A stretch of DNA of 64,000 nt from Vibrio sp. SCSIO 43136 (GCF_023716565.1 NZ_CP071849.1:620001-684000); one strand, 5' to 3'. Counted from the stretch's first letter, positions 27,635 through 38,003 are shown. Notes: a model not told the origin generated them from the sequence alone. Program-made: numbers and translations.

Positions 27635-28813
27635 ATGGCTAACTACAACTTCACCCGCCCTCTGGAGCGCAACGACAGTACATCAATCAAAACTAATCAG
27701 ACGGTTATTAAGCAAGTCTTAGGGCTTAACTACTACCCTGACACCATCCCTATGTGGGTTGCAGACATGGATTTTGAATGTGCTCCGGCGATAGTTGAAG
27801 CGTTATCCAAACGGGCTGCACAAGGTAACTTTGGCTATAGTTACCTCTCTGATGAGTATTTTGAAAGTGTGATCAATTGGTATGGTCGCCGACACGACAT
27901 GAATATCGACAAACAGTGGTTGGTATTTAGTAATGGCACAGTATCAGCGATTCGAAATGTGGTACGTGCGTTTACAGAGCAAGGCGATGGGGTGATCATT
28001 CAACCTCCTGTCTACTATCCGTTTGAAATGCAAATCAAGGAAACTGGTCGTGAGGTCGTGCGAAATCATTTGCTCAAAGACAAGGATAACCACTATCGCA
28101 TCGACTTGGATGATTTTGAGCGCCAGTGTAAGGACCCAAAGAACAAGTTATTCATCTACTGTAACCCTCATAACCCGACGGGAAATATTTGGAGTAGGGA
28201 AGTCACACAAGAGTTACTGCGACTATGTCATGAAAATGGCGTGATGGTTTTTTCTGATGAAATTCATGCTGATTTGATACGCCAAGGTGAGTCTTTTACC
28301 TCAGCTCTTAATCTTAAGTTCAGTGACAATGTTATCGTCGCAACGGCCGTGAATAAGACTTTTAATGTGGCGGGGCTGCACATTACCAACCTAGTAATAA
28401 AAAACAAAACAGTGCGGAAAACGCTAAACAACTTCACAGGCTGGATCGGGGTTTCCCCATTTGCAGTGGATGCCACGATTGCGGCATTTAACCAAGAGGA
28501 AGCGTGGGTTGAAGAGGTGAACCAAGTCATCACGCATAATATGGCTTACATGGAGCAATATCTTGGTACTCACTTACCAAAAGTTAAGTTTTTTGTACCT
28601 CAGGCCACATACCTTGCTTGGTTAGATTTCTCTGCTTTTGGCATGGAAGAGAAAGAGCTACTCAATAAGATCGCCGATCAAGCGCACCTCATCTTGGAGG
28701 GAGGAAGTATGTTCGGTGAACATGGAAAAGGGTTCATTCGCATTAATGTTGCTTGTCCTACCTCGATTTTAGAAGAGGCATTGCATCGCTTGGTTCATGC
28801 ACTTGGCGACTGA
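27635..28813 (+). CDS. MalY/PatB-type PLP-dependent C-S lyase
   Basis: This fold-type I aminotransferase-like enzyme resembles MalY and PatB, which cleave cystathionine or cysteine conjugates to a thiol, pyruvate and ammonia. Typical features are the N-terminal IPMWVADMDFE, the YCNPHNPTGN segment, SDEIHADL with the PLP-ring Asp, and NKTFNVAGL, in which Lys should form the Schiff base. I place the start at the ATG at 27635 rather than the upstream TTG at 27602. Its 3' end overlaps the end of the convergent cyclase gene by 19 bases. Confidence 0.88.
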   Translation: MANYNFTRPLERNDSTSIKTNQTVIKQVLGLNYYPDTIPMWVADMDFECAPAIVEALSKRAAQGNFGYSYLSDEYFESVINWYGRRHDMNIDKQWLVFSNGTVSAIRNVVRAFTEQGDGVIIQPPVYYPFEMQIKETGREVVRNHLLKDKDNHYRIDLDDFERQCKDPKNKLFIYCNPHNPTGNIWSREVTQELLRLCHENGVMVFSDEIHADLIRQGESFTSALNLKFSDNVIVATAVNKTFNVAGLHITNLVIKNKTVRKTLNNFTGWIGVSPFAVDATIAAFNQEEAWVEEVNQVITHNMAYMEQYLGTHLPKVKFFVPQATYLAWLDFSAFGMEEKELLNKIADQAHLILEGGSMFGEHGKGFIRINVACPTSILEEALHRLVHALGD

Positions 28814-30852
28814 TATAAGTTAGCGGAACCACGGCCAGTGTCTTTTACTATGTAGAGTGCACTATCCGCTTCCGCCATGAGCTGTTCAATATCTTTGGTA
28901 CTTTGATGGCATTGTGATACGCCGACACTGATACCGTAACTGATTTGGTGGTCCCCCACGGTGACCGTGCGTTGCTTTGCTTCTCGTGCGATTCTAAGCC
29001 CGAGTTCCAAGCCACTGTCTCCATGGGTGTTGGGTAGAAGAATTCCAAATTCTTCGCCCCCAAGTCTTGCCAATACATCACAATCACGAATGTTACTTTT
29101 GAGAAACTGAGCGATGTCTATTAGGACTTTGTCACCACATTGATGCCCATAGGTATCATTGATTTGTTTAAAATGGTCGGCATCAATCATGACAAAGCTC
29201 AATGGTTGTCTATACCGCTGGGCAATATCAAACAGCTTGTCAGCGGTACTAAAAAAGTAGTGTCGACTGAAAAGCTTGGTGAGCTGATCGTGGTTGGCAA
29301 TTTGTTCGAGTTGGCGTTTGTAAGACTCAGCCTCATGCTCAAGCGTCTTACGTTGACTGATATCTGACTGCGTGCCTGATATTCGCAGCGGTTTCCCATC
29401 CTTGTCGACTTCCACAACGCCACCAACCAAATGCACCCAAATCCATTCACCTAGCCGGTGTTTTACCCGTATTTCGCAATTCATTTGTGCGTCGAAGTGT
29501 GTCAGATGCGTTTTGAATGATTGGGTAATTAGAAACCAATCGTTAGGATGCACGAACTCTTGCCATTTGTTGATATCGAAACTGCCCATATCAGATAGCG
29601 AGTAACCAAGGATTTCAGCAAACCTTTGATTGACAGTTATCTTTGACGAGACCGTATGCCATGACCAAGTTCCCACCCGAGTAGCTTGAATCACTTCATT
29701 AAGATCGTTTTGTTTTTTGGCGACTGCATCTTTCGCTTCCTGTAATTGCCGATTTAGCCAACCGAGAAGGGCAAGCGCAGTGATCAAAATGATAACGGTG
29801 AGCAATGAGCCAATAATCACCAAGCGATATTGACCCCAAACTTGGTTAAAACTCACTTCTTGAGTTTGGTCAAATGGAGGTTGGTGCAAGGTGCGAAGTA
29901 TATTAGCCACACTAGTGTAGTTAGAGGGCAGGTCAAAGCCTGCGATGCGGCTTTGTATACTCACCGGGTGCTCTGGGGTTAGGTGAAACAGTTGGGATAA
30001 GAAGAATTTGGTGATGTCCACATCCACATTAGGAAGCACCGATACAGGCCACTCTGGATAGAGCTGTGTTGAACTGATGAAGGGGAAGTAAGAGATAGCC
30101 TGTTCATTGATGATTTTGATCTGTTGTTTTGAAAGCGCTCCTTTTTCAATCAAGGCTTCTAGCACACCCGTTCGTACAAATCCTGCATCGGCTTGTTTGC
30201 TTAGAACCGTATTGACTACGTTGTCGTGGGGCATGCCTGTTTCAATAAGTTTTAGCTGAGCACTAAGCGCTGGTTCAAATTGCTCAAGCTCGAATGCTTG
30301 CATCTGATAACCGCCGAGTGAGGCTTGTTTGACGATAGCGACTCGTTTATCTCTGAGGTCTGATAGGGTGCTTATGGTTGAGTTATCCGCCTGAGTGAAG
30401 ATTACCCCACCAAATGCTTTGATTTTCTGTCCAGAAAGCTGATTGGTAATCGTTGCAATTGGGGATGACAACCCATAAACGTACTCCAGAAATATGTAAT
30501 GACTGGGGTTAGTGAGCACAATCGAGACTTGGCGAGTATTCACCGCAAGATTCAGTTCGTTATATTTCAGCGGAAGTATTTGAAAGTAGTAGCGGGTAGT
30601 TCGACTGTTTAAGTAGTCTGCAATGGGTTGCCAGCGTTGAGTTACTGCTTGTTTGGTCCGATGAGCCAGTATTCCTATGAAGATAGTTTCTTTCGGGGCG
30701 AGGTTAGGTGTCACGAGGTTAGATGTCTGTCCCGTAACATTCGGTGTCTGTCCTGAATTTTCTATTTCCGATATCACTTCGCCGAGCAATTGCGGGGCGA
30801 ACAGTATTGCCAATGTTAGGGTGACAAGCGTTACTAGGCCTTTATTAGTCAT
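28795..30852 (-). CDS. PhnD-like sensor / PAS / GGDEF diguanylate cyclase
   Basis: The protein starts with a signal or anchor segment. A periplasmic PhnD-type phosphonate-binding fold follows (about residues 45-310, opening IGILAHRTKQAVTQRWQPIADYLN), then a membrane helix (about 345-368) and a PAS domain with its PAC strand (about 385-500). A GGDEF domain ends it, with RLGGEEFGILLP and an inhibitory-site RDCD five residues ahead. It should make cyclic di-GMP when the sensor binds a ligand. The ATG at 30852 overlaps the stop of the upstream lipoprotein gene by 8 bases (ATGACTAA); an ATG at 30867 is also possible. The overlap implies coupled translation and joint function. Confidence 0.87.
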   Translation of the reverse strand: MTNKGLVTLVTLTLAILFAPQLLGEVISEIENSGQTPNVTGQTSNLVTPNLAPKETIFIGILAHRTKQAVTQRWQPIADYLNSRTTRYYFQILPLKYNELNLAVNTRQVSIVLTNPSHYIFLEYVYGLSSPIATITNQLSGQKIKAFGGVIFTQADNSTISTLSDLRDKRVAIVKQASLGGYQMQAFELEQFEPALSAQLKLIETGMPHDNVVNTVLSKQADAGFVRTGVLEALIEKGALSKQQIKIINEQAISYFPFISSTQLYPEWPVSVLPNVDVDITKFFLSQLFHLTPEHPVSIQSRIAGFDLPSNYTSVANILRTLHQPPFDQTQEVSFNQVWGQYRLVIIGSLLTVIILITALALLGWLNRQLQEAKDAVAKKQNDLNEVIQATRVGTWSWHTVSSKITVNQRFAEILGYSLSDMGSFDINKWQEFVHPNDWFLITQSFKTHLTHFDAQMNCEIRVKHRLGEWIWVHLVGGVVEVDKDGKPLRISGTQSDISQRKTLEHEAESYKRQLEQIANHDQLTKLFSRHYFFSTADKLFDIAQRYRQPLSFVMIDADHFKQINDTYGHQCGDKVLIDIAQFLKSNIRDCDVLARLGGEEFGILLPNTHGDSGLELGLRIAREAKQRTVTVGDHQISYGISVGVSQCHQSTKDIEQLMAEADSALYIVKDTGRGSANLYQSPSA

Positions 30853-31780
30853 AAGGCAGATACTCATTGTTGACTAGGTGCTCTAAACTCACAGGAGTGT
30901 CTAAATGCCCTGAATCTGAGAGTAGAAAATTGAGCAGGTGAGCCGTCTGCTGAACTTTTCCGCCGGATTTCATTAGTTCTTTACTGTTTTCCCTTTGGGG
31001 GAGAACAATGCCTTGATAGAGGCTAAGAACTTGCTCTGGCGGGACTTGGAGTCTATCCGCTAAACGATACAGAGAATCTTCACGCTGTAGGTGAAAATGC
31101 TGCAATCCATCGTAATGAGATTGAAGCAGATGCTTGATCTGTTTGGTTTTTCCAAGCGAACTTGTTTTGACGGCGAGTACATCAAATATCATATTTGGCA
31201 TTGAGCGGCTATCAAAAATCACTTTTCCACCTTGCTTGATCACTTGGTTAGCTACTGGTTGATAGGTGACGAGGACGTCGACTTGATGTTCGTTCCACGC
31301 TGACAGTTGAGTATCAATCGTGACATCCACCACGGTAATGTCACTGTTGCTGAGGTTGGCTTTACCGAGCAATTGATGCAGCACCAAGGTACCTACCGCA
31401 GTTCGTTCAACACCGACTCTTTTGCCTTTAAGCTCACTCAAATCTGAGATGCTTTGACGAGAGACGACTATGTCCGCTCCTGCGGAGATGTCGACTACAG
31501 CAATGATAGTAAGATCAATACCTTGAGCTCGTGCAAGTAGCACTTCGTCCAACGTCAGTGCGGCACTTTCTACCCGATTTTGTTTAAGTAGCCGGATAGA
31601 CTCTGTTGCAGAACCCGTGTTAGTGATATCGAGTAAACTTGGATCGACTCGACCTAAATTCTTAGATAGAAAAATGAACTCATAACCTGGCCAGACGTGG
31701 CTACTGAAGGTAAGAGGTGAGTTTGATGGGGTACAACCGAACAGGAGTGAGACAATCGCAAGCAATGCTACTAGCTTCAT
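30845..31780 (-). CDS. Solute-binding lipoprotein of the NMT1/SsuA type
   Basis: The product begins with a lipoprotein signal peptide and lipobox LLFGC (Cys16), so it should be lipid-anchored and face the periplasm. The rest is a type II periplasmic binding fold like those for sulfonates, nitrate or thiamine precursors (SHVWPGYEFIFLSKNLG, ATESIRLLKQNRVESAALTLDE, LKGKRVGVERTAVG). No ABC permease or ATPase gene is next to it. It is instead coupled to a diguanylate cyclase with a second binding domain, so it may present ligand to that sensor. Confidence 0.84.
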   Translation of the reverse strand: MKLVALLAIVSLLFGCTPSNSPLTFSSHVWPGYEFIFLSKNLGRVDPSLLDITNTGSATESIRLLKQNRVESAALTLDEVLLARAQGIDLTIIAVVDISAGADIVVSRQSISDLSELKGKRVGVERTAVGTLVLHQLLGKANLSNSDITVVDVTIDTQLSAWNEHQVDVLVTYQPVANQVIKQGGKVIFDSRSMPNMIFDVLAVKTSSLGKTKQIKHLLQSHYDGLQHFHLQREDSLYRLADRLQVPPEQVLSLYQGIVLPQRENSKELMKSGGKVQQTAHLLNFLLSDSGHLDTPVSLEHLVNNEYLPYD

Positions 31781-31913
31781 TCTTCCTCCTAAAAGTTGCG
31801 CATAGTCTTTTTTATTATCGTTACTTAAAAAGGTAGCCTATCAATAAGCGCTTTGCTAACAAGCCAATAGGGAAGAATAAACTAAATTGTGCCAAGGTTT
31901 TGCTCCATAAACG

Positions 31914-31940
31914 AAAAAGCCACTGACCGAGGTCAGTGGC
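31914..31940 (-). terminator. Intrinsic terminator of the nap operon
   Basis: GCCACTGACC (31919-31928) pairs with GGTCAGTGGC (31931-31940). The five A residues at 31914-31918 form a T tract on the minus strand, just after napC. Confidence 0.88.
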
Positions 31941-31965
31941 AAGTTTAGCGATAAATGTATCGAGA

Positions 31966-32547
31966 TTAGAACTCTTTTGAAACTGTGTGTCCTTTAGGCA
32001 GTTTGTGAGCGATACCTTTGTGACAGTCGATACAAGTTTTGCCTTCATCTTCTGCGCGGTTATGAATCGCAGCAGCAACAGGTTTCTGCTCGACAAAGTC
32101 CATGTACTCAAAGTTGTGACAGTTCCGGCACTCTTGAGAGTTATTGGCCTTCATTCGTTTCCATTCTCGCTCAGCCATAACAAGGCGATGATCTTCGAAC
32201 TTCTGAGGTGTATCAACGATACCGATCATCTTACCGTAAAGCTCTTTACTTGCTTGGATCTTACGGATGATCTTAGGAACCCACTCTTTTGGTACGTGGC
32301 AATCTGGACAGGTTGCACGAACACCAGAGCGGTTTTGATAGTGGATAGTGCCCACATACTCTTCGTATACGTTGTCGCGCATTTCATGACAGCCGATACA
32401 GAACTCTTCTTGGTTGGTCGCTTCCATACCGGTGTTGAGACCACCCCAGAAGATAATACCGCCGATGAAACCTATGGTAAGGATACTACCGATTGCCATG
32501 GTACTTGGTTTCATAAACCAAGCCCACAGGCGTTTAATAAATCCCAT
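31966..32547 (-). CDS. napC: Membrane tetrahaem cytochrome c quinol dehydrogenase NapC
   Basis: NapC passes electrons from the quinol pool to the NapAB complex. It has one N-terminal membrane anchor (about residues 17-37) and four CxxCH haem motifs (CIGCH, CPDCH, CRNCH, CIDCH) in the periplasm. At 193 residues it has the normal length. It is the last gene of the operon, 11 bases after napB. Confidence 0.96.
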   Translation of the reverse strand: MGFIKRLWAWFMKPSTMAIGSILTIGFIGGIIFWGGLNTGMEATNQEEFCIGCHEMRDNVYEEYVGTIHYQNRSGVRATCPDCHVPKEWVPKIIRKIQASKELYGKMIGIVDTPQKFEDHRLVMAEREWKRMKANNSQECRNCHNFEYMDFVEQKPVAAAIHNRAEDEGKTCIDCHKGIAHKLPKGHTVSKEF

Positions 32548-32558
32548 ATCGCCTCCCG

Positions 32559-32993
32559 TTACTGACCAAATTTGCCAGTAGGTTTAAAGTCATTCTCTAC
32601 GATTGGCTTCGCATCTACTTGCGTTACGTGGCACTGTAGACAGAAGTAACGACGAGGAGCTACTTCAGTAAGTACGTTATTGTCGCGATCCATATAGTGA
32701 GTCGGACTAATACGCGGTGCACCCGATTTACGATAAGTGCTCACATCGTGACATTCTAGACAGCCATTGTTCGCTTGATTTACCTGAACTTGTACTGTTG
32801 AGTGAGGGATAAGTGGTGGCTGGTTAACATAATCTAGTGCCAGCTTATCTTGGCTCTTTGGTACATGTTTTAACTCAGGTACAACATTATCTTCCTTGAT
32901 CTCTTGAGCACCACGTAGAGAGGTAACTTCAGCGACCGCTGCCGCACTTACAATCGCTGCTAGCACTGCAGACACGACAATCTTATTCTTCAT
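32559..32993 (-). CDS. napB: Dihaem cytochrome c subunit NapB
   Basis: NapB is the small electron-transfer subunit that binds NapA in the periplasm. It has a signal peptide (ending AAAVAEV) and two CxxCH motifs, CLECH and CLQCH. His residues such as those in HSTVQV and SPTHYMD could be distal haem ligands. The ribosome-binding site CTGGAG lies inside the end of napH, and the start overlaps napH by 11 bases. Confidence 0.95.
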   Translation of the reverse strand: MKNKIVVSAVLAAIVSAAAVAEVTSLRGAQEIKEDNVVPELKHVPKSQDKLALDYVNQPPLIPHSTVQVQVNQANNGCLECHDVSTYRKSGAPRISPTHYMDRDNNVLTEVAPRRYFCLQCHVTQVDAKPIVENDFKPTGKFGQ

Positions 32994-33837
32994 ATTTAGC
33001 TCCAGTTCTTATTCTGAATTCGAATACTCTTTCAGCACAGACATCAATACAGCGACCGCAACTGATGCAATCCTGGCTCATTATTTTTCTATCACCTTGT
33101 TTTAGCGGTTGGCGGAGGATTTTTGGCTCCGGACAAACGTTAAAACAATCCATGCAGTTGTTGCACTGTTCCCTTTTTACTGCCGTCACACGGGTTAAGC
33201 TGTAACGGCCAATCACACCATAGGTGGCTCCAAGTGGACAAAGATGACCACACCAACCATGTTCAACCAAAAGCAGGTCGATTAAGAAGACGATAAGTAT
33301 CAACGTCCAACCTGCACCCATACCAAATACCAAGCCACGATGAAGAGCAGAGACAGGGTCTATCCAAACCCAAAGCAGGGTGTTAGACACTGCGCTGCCA
33401 ACGATAATAGCTGCGAGCAGCCAATATCTTAGGCTTGATGACCATTGATAACTTGCTTTAATCCCTGTTTTTCGACGGATCCAGTTGGCTAAATCCGTCA
33501 CCATATTGACGGGGCATATCCAACCGCAAAATGCTCGAGGGCCAGCGATGGCGTAAAAACCAATCACTACAAGGCCACCAATAATTGCGGTAGTTTCTGG
33601 CCAAAAACCTGTTGCCAATGTTTGGATAAGCAACAATGGGTCTGTCATCGGGATGGTGCCAAACAACTCACTCGACGAGAGGTTGCCTGTTAATACACCC
33701 CAAGTAGGGCCCATGATGAAAAGGCCAATCACACTGAGTTGCACTGCTCTACGAAGAACTAAAAAACGATTGGCGTGCCATAATCCCAAGCTCTGCCGAG
33801 CAGCTTTACCTGCATCTTTTGCTGAGTTTTTAGCCAT
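32983..33837 (-). CDS. napH: Quinol dehydrogenase membrane component NapH
   Basis: NapH is a polytopic membrane protein that works with NapG to oxidise quinol for nitrate reduction. It has about four membrane helices, the cytoplasmic Cys motifs FCGWICP and HLCPLG, and two C-terminal [4Fe-4S] motifs (CNNCMDCFNVCP and CISCGRCIDVC). The ATG at 33837 shares one base with the napG stop (TGATG) and has GGAGG five bases upstream. An upstream GTG at 33840 is less likely. Confidence 0.93.
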   Translation of the reverse strand: MAKNSAKDAGKAARQSLGLWHANRFLVLRRAVQLSVIGLFIMGPTWGVLTGNLSSSELFGTIPMTDPLLLIQTLATGFWPETTAIIGGLVVIGFYAIAGPRAFCGWICPVNMVTDLANWIRRKTGIKASYQWSSSLRYWLLAAIIVGSAVSNTLLWVWIDPVSALHRGLVFGMGAGWTLILIVFLIDLLLVEHGWCGHLCPLGATYGVIGRYSLTRVTAVKREQCNNCMDCFNVCPEPKILRQPLKQGDRKIMSQDCISCGRCIDVCAERVFEFRIRTGAKYEE

Positions 33838-34592
33838 CACAAACCTCCATCACCCGGTTTACGGGTCGGTAGCGTTAGCTGTTCTGGGATCAGGCTGCCG
33901 CCTGCTTTTTCTTTTTCTTCCCAACCTAAGCGGTAGTGCTTACCAAGAGCTCCTCTTGCGAGTTCTGTTGGTACGATCTTGATTGCCGCTTCGTCGGTAA
34001 CACACGCTTCTTCACATTTACCGCAACCCGTGCACTTATCAGCATGGACGGTTGGGATAAACAAGGCGTGAACACCAGTACGTTGGTTTCTCACAGGTTC
34101 CAGCGTAATTGCTTCATCAATTACCGGACATACTCGGTAACATACGTCACAGCGTAGCCCTTGCCAGTTCAAACAGTTTTCATGGTCGATGAGAACTGCC
34201 GTTCCCATCTTCGCTTTGGTTATATCGGTTAAATCATGGTCTAGAGCACCACTTGGGCAAGCAACCACGCAAGGAATGTCTTCACACATTTCGCATGGGA
34301 TTGTTCTTGCAGTGAAATACGGTGTGCCTGTCGCAACAGGCGACACCATAGTTGCTAGCTTCAGCGTGTCATAAGGGCAAGCCTGTACACACAACCCACA
34401 ACGCAAACAAGCATTAAGGAACTCAGATTCTTCCAACGCGCCCGGCGGTCTAACTGGGACGCTGGTGGTATCTGCCTTACTTTGTTTGGTCTGCAAACTC
34501 AGAACGGTTGCGGCGCAACCGACGCCAACAGCGGTTCTGGCGGCGTCGCGCATAAAGCGACGCCTACTTGCAGAGGGGAGTGAAGACTTCAT
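33837..34592 (-). CDS. napG: Ferredoxin-type protein NapG
   Basis: NapG carries four [4Fe-4S] clusters that relay electrons from NapH. The Cys motifs are [35 protein letters not shown] and [11 protein letters not shown]. An N-terminal twin-arginine signal ([12 protein letters not shown]) directs the folded protein to the periplasm. It lies between napA and napH. Confidence 0.94.
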   Translation of the reverse strand: MKSSLPSASRRRFMRDAARTAVGVGCAATVLSLQTKQSKADTTSVPVRPPGALEESEFLNACLRCGLCVQACPYDTLKLATMVSPVATGTPYFTARTIPCEMCEDIPCVVACPSGALDHDLTDITKAKMGTAVLIDHENCLNWQGLRCDVCYRVCPVIDEAITLEPVRNQRTGVHALFIPTVHADKCTGCGKCEEACVTDEAAIKIVPTELARGALGKHYRLGWEEKEKAGGSLIPEQLTLPTRKPGDGGL

Positions 34593-34607
34593 AGTGCTGC
34601 TCCAGCT

Positions 34608-37094
34608 CTACGCTTTCATGATTTTAACTGCACACTTCTTGAAGTCCGTCTCTTTAGAAAGAGGATCGGTGGCATCGAGTGTCAGTTTGTTGGTCAACTG
34701 GCCCGCATCAAAGAACGGCATGAATACCAAACCTTGAGGTACCTTGTTACGACCACGCGTTTCTACGTGACTGGTGACTTCACCACGACGTGATACGACT
34801 TTAATCGCATCGCCTCGACGTAGACCTCGTTTCTTCGCATCAAGCGGGTGCATGTAAACCACAGCATCAGGGTAAGCGCGGTATAGCTCTGGAACACGAC
34901 GTGTCATGGTGCCAGTGTGCCAGTGCTCAAGTACACGACCAGTACAGAACCATAGGTCGTACTCGTTATCAGGCTCTTCTGCTGCTGGCTCATAAGGCAG
35001 CGCAAAGATGACCGCTTTCTTATCTTTCTTACCGTAGAAAGAGAATTCTTCGCCTTTGTTTACGTATGGGTCGTAGCCTTCAGCGTAACGCCATAGCGTT
35101 TCCTTACCGTTAACTACCGGCCAACGTAGACCACGAGACTTGTGGTACATATCAAATGGCGCAAGATCGTGCGCATGGTCACGGCCGAAGTATGCATACT
35201 CTTCGAACAGACCTTTTTGCACGTAGAAGCCAAAGTGGCGAGCTTCGTCGTTTAGGCGCTCATCAGGCACTTCGTCAAGCTTGAACTTGTCTACGTTGCC
35301 GTTTGCATAAAGCACTTCAAACAGTGTTTTGCCAGCAAGCTCTGGTTTCTTGTCGATTAGCTCTTGAGGCCAAACATCTTCTACTTTGAAGCGCTTAGAG
35401 AACTCCATTAGCTGCCAAAGGTCAGATTTTGCTTCACCTGGCGCTTTCACTTGTTGATACCAGAACTGAGTACGACGTTCCGCGTTGCCGTAAGCACCTT
35501 CTTTTTCTACCCACATAGCCGTAGGAAGAATAAGGTCAGCCGCCATCGCCGTTACTGTTGGGTACGGGTCTGATACAACGATGAAGTTAGCTGGATCGCG
35601 GTAACCCGGGTAGCGCTCTTCGTTGATGTTTGGACCGGCCTGCATGTTGTTGTTACATTGAACCCAGTAAGCGTTAAGCTTGCGGTCTTTCAACATTCGG
35701 TCTTGTAGAACAGCGTGGTAACCAGGTTTTGGTGGGATAGTCCCTGCTGGGATGTTCCACTTAGTCTCACACATTTCACGGTGTTTAGGGTTCATTACCA
35801 CCATGTCTGCTGGCAGACGGTGAGCAAACGTACCTACCTCACGAGCAGTACCACACGCAGATGGCTGACCTGTCAGTGAGAACGGACCGTTACCCGGCTG
35901 AGAAATCTTACCGGTCAATAAGTGAATGTTGTAAACAAGGTTGTTTGCCCATACACCACGGGTGTGTTGGTTAAAGCCCATTGTCCAGTAAGAAACGACT
36001 TTGACTTTTGGATCTGCGTAAAGCTCTGCAAGTGCTTCTAGTTGATCAACAGGAACGCCTGACAGCTCAGAAGTGTATTTTGCATCGTACTTAGCAACGA
36101 ACTTGGCGTAGTCATCAAAACTCATTGGCTTAGAGTCTTTGCTGCCTGGGTTTTTCGCTGCTTGCTCAAGTGGGTGAGTAGGGCGCAGGCCGTAACCGAT
36201 GTCTGTTACACCTTCACGAATGTTAACGTGCTTATCAAGGAAGTCCTTGTTCACTTTGTTATTCGAGATAATGTAGTGCGCAATGTAGTTTAGAATTGCT
36301 AGGTCGGTTTGCGGCGTGAAGATGATTGCGTTATCGGCAAGCTCGTACGAGCGGTGCTCATAAGTCGACAGCACAGCAACGCGAACATTCTTGTCTGATA
36401 GACGACGGTCAGTTAGACGCGACCATAGGATAGGGTGCATCTCTGCCATGTTTGAGCCCCAAAGCACAAACGCATCGGCTTTTTCTAGGTCGTCGTAACA
36501 ACCCATAGGCTCATCCATACCGAAGGTACGACCAAAGCCAACTACCGCAGATGCCATACAGTGACGAGCATTCGGGTCAATGTTGTTTGAGCGGAAACCT
36601 GCTTTGTAGAGCTTAGCCGCAGCATAACCTTCCCATACGGTCCACTGACCTGAGCCGAACATACCAACAGATGTTGGACCTTTTTCTTTAATTGCAGCTT
36701 TGAATTTGTCTGCCATTAGGTCGAAAGCTTCGTCCCAGCTTACAGGGGTAAATTCACCTTCTTTATCGTAAACACCATCGGTTTTACGCATCAGTGGCTG
36801 AGTTAGGCGGTCTTGTCCGTACATGATCTTCGGTAGGAAGTACCCTTTGATACAGTTAAGGCCGCGGTTCACTGGTGCGTCTGGGTCACCTTGCGATGCA
36901 ACCACACGACCTTGTTGTGTACCAACCAATACACTACAACCAGTACCACAGAATCGACATGGGGCTTTATCCCAACTTACCGATTCATCCTTACCAGCAG
37001 CATGTGCAACTGAGGTTGGCAGAGTCACTCCTGCCACCGATGCTGCCGCAACTGCTGCGTTTGCTTTTAAGAACGTTCGTCTGCTGACACTCAT
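34608..37094 (-). CDS. napA: Periplasmic nitrate reductase catalytic subunit NapA
   Basis: NapA reduces nitrate to nitrite at a molybdenum bis-MGD centre. It has a twin-arginine signal ([11 protein letters not shown]), the N-terminal [4Fe-4S] motif CRFCGTGC with the distant Cys in LNCIKGY, and the molybdenum-ligand Cys in ARHCMASA. At 828 residues it is essentially the length of E. coli NapA (828). It lies between napD and napG, in the gene order FDAGHBC. Confidence 0.97.
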   Translation of the reverse strand: MSVSRRTFLKANAAVAAASVAGVTLPTSVAHAAGKDESVSWDKAPCRFCGTGCSVLVGTQQGRVVASQGDPDAPVNRGLNCIKGYFLPKIMYGQDRLTQPLMRKTDGVYDKEGEFTPVSWDEAFDLMADKFKAAIKEKGPTSVGMFGSGQWTVWEGYAAAKLYKAGFRSNNIDPNARHCMASAVVGFGRTFGMDEPMGCYDDLEKADAFVLWGSNMAEMHPILWSRLTDRRLSDKNVRVAVLSTYEHRSYELADNAIIFTPQTDLAILNYIAHYIISNNKVNKDFLDKHVNIREGVTDIGYGLRPTHPLEQAAKNPGSKDSKPMSFDDYAKFVAKYDAKYTSELSGVPVDQLEALAELYADPKVKVVSYWTMGFNQHTRGVWANNLVYNIHLLTGKISQPGNGPFSLTGQPSACGTAREVGTFAHRLPADMVVMNPKHREMCETKWNIPAGTIPPKPGYHAVLQDRMLKDRKLNAYWVQCNNNMQAGPNINEERYPGYRDPANFIVVSDPYPTVTAMAADLILPTAMWVEKEGAYGNAERRTQFWYQQVKAPGEAKSDLWQLMEFSKRFKVEDVWPQELIDKKPELAGKTLFEVLYANGNVDKFKLDEVPDERLNDEARHFGFYVQKGLFEEYAYFGRDHAHDLAPFDMYHKSRGLRWPVVNGKETLWRYAEGYDPYVNKGEEFSFYGKKDKKAVIFALPYEPAAEEPDNEYDLWFCTGRVLEHWHTGTMTRRVPELYRAYPDAVVYMHPLDAKKRGLRRGDAIKVVSRRGEVTSHVETRGRNKVPQGLVFMPFFDAGQLTNKLTLDATDPLSKETDFKKCAVKIMKA

Positions 37095-37105
37095 TTATTG
37101 CTTCC

Positions 37106-37357
37106 TCAATCAAGCTCTACTTGCTCGTCCATTTGATGGAATACCAGAGTTGCTGCAAGCACCCCCGGAATTTGTTTAATCTCTTCAAACATATCGGCGA
37201 GGTGAGTACGGCTATCGCCTTCAATCACCACGACCAATTTGCCCACTTCGTTGACACCGGGAACTTCTGCCCCTTCCATTTGTTCAATCGCCGCTTTAAC
37301 GTTTTGTAATTGGTCCGCAGCGGCGTGAACGGCCAAACTGCTAACGTGATATGTCAT
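37106..37357 (-). CDS. napD: NapA signal-peptide-binding chaperone NapD
   Basis: NapD binds the twin-arginine signal of NapA and delays export until the cofactor is inserted. This 83-residue ferredoxin-fold protein begins YHVSSLAVHAAADQL, and has the IEQMEGAEVPG and KLVVVIEGDS segments of the family. Its start lies inside the end of napF (17-base overlap), and napA follows after 11 bases. Confidence 0.93.
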   Translation of the reverse strand: MTYHVSSLAVHAAADQLQNVKAAIEQMEGAEVPGVNEVGKLVVVIEGDSRTHLADMFEEIKQIPGVLAATLVFHQMDEQVELD

Positions 37358-37862
37358 TCGCTGTTCCTGTCGATTTGATGGAAATTGCTTGGGTTGGACA
37401 TGGCTTCACACACGCTCCGCACCCGATACAATCTTTTAAGTTGAGCTGAAGTTGAGCAACACCACCGTATTGGAGGCGAAACTTGATCGCAGAGTACTCA
37501 CAGATATCAGAGCAACTACGACATTCGACGCCTTGGTTGGCTAAACAAGCTTCAGAGATTTCAGCAACCTGATCCCATGGTGTTTCCTGCAAAGACCTGA
37601 AAAGTGGTTCTGGACACACATTGGCGCACTGTCCACAAAAGGTGCATTCATCTTTGGAGAAATCCACTTCTGGGAAACCGCCATCGCCTTTTACAATGAT
37701 TTTGGTCTCACAGGCTTCCTGACACTTACCGCAGCGGCTACACACATCTGTAAAAATGACATCTTCTCTCAACCAAGGCATGCGTTGCACAGAAGGTGCT
37801 TTCGCAATACTGGCATTCCTAAAAAGGCGTCGTCTCGAGATATCTACCAAGCTTGTACTCAC
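37341..37862 (-). CDS. napF: Cytoplasmic ferredoxin-type protein NapF
   Basis: NapF is a cytoplasmic iron-sulfur protein thought to help NapA maturation. Three [4Fe-4S] motifs are visible (CSRCGKCQEAC, CTFCGQCANVCP and CIGCGACVKPCP), with an extra Cys group CRSCSDIC. The N-terminal ISRRRLFRN resembles a twin-arginine motif but lacks a hydrophobic stretch, as is usual for NapF. It is the first gene of the nap operon, downstream of Fur-, NarP- and FNR-like sites. Confidence 0.93.
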   Translation of the reverse strand: MSTSLVDISRRRLFRNASIAKAPSVQRMPWLREDVIFTDVCSRCGKCQEACETKIIVKGDGGFPEVDFSKDECTFCGQCANVCPEPLFRSLQETPWDQVAEISEACLANQGVECRSCSDICEYSAIKFRLQYGGVAQLQLNLKDCIGCGACVKPCPTQAISIKSTGTANDISR

Positions 37863-37876
37863 ATCTAGCTCGACAT

Positions 37877-37895
37877 ATTAATGATAATTATTCTT
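37877..37895. promoter_or_regulatory. Fur-box-like sequence before napF
   Basis: The 19-mer at this position agrees with the Fur consensus at 14 of 19 positions by my count, around the core ATGATAATTATT. It begins 15 bases upstream of the napF ATG, so bound Fur would block transcription or cover the leader. The area is AT-rich, so chance similarity is possible. Confidence 0.4.
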
Positions 37896-37973
37896 ATTAA
37901 ATCATTGATATATCGTTAACAATTAGAAATATTATTAATAACTCTAGTCTAGAATCAGACAGGTTGTTATAAA

Positions 37974-37989
37974 TACCCACTAAGTAGTA
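37974..37989. promoter_or_regulatory. NarP-like 7-2-7 site
   Basis: TACCCAC and AGTAGTA are separated by TA, matching the inverted heptamer pair (TACYYMT-N2-AKRRGTA) with two mismatches. Its centre is 29 bp from the FNR-like site, close to the arrangement known upstream of E. coli napF. Confidence 0.55.
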
Positions 37990-38003
37990 AAGGATTATTT
38001 CAA

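Noticed and set aside
31987..32565. 192-residue plus-strand open frame over napC
   Set aside because: It is antisense to a clear haem protein with four CxxCH motifs, and it has no ribosome-binding site or family resemblance.
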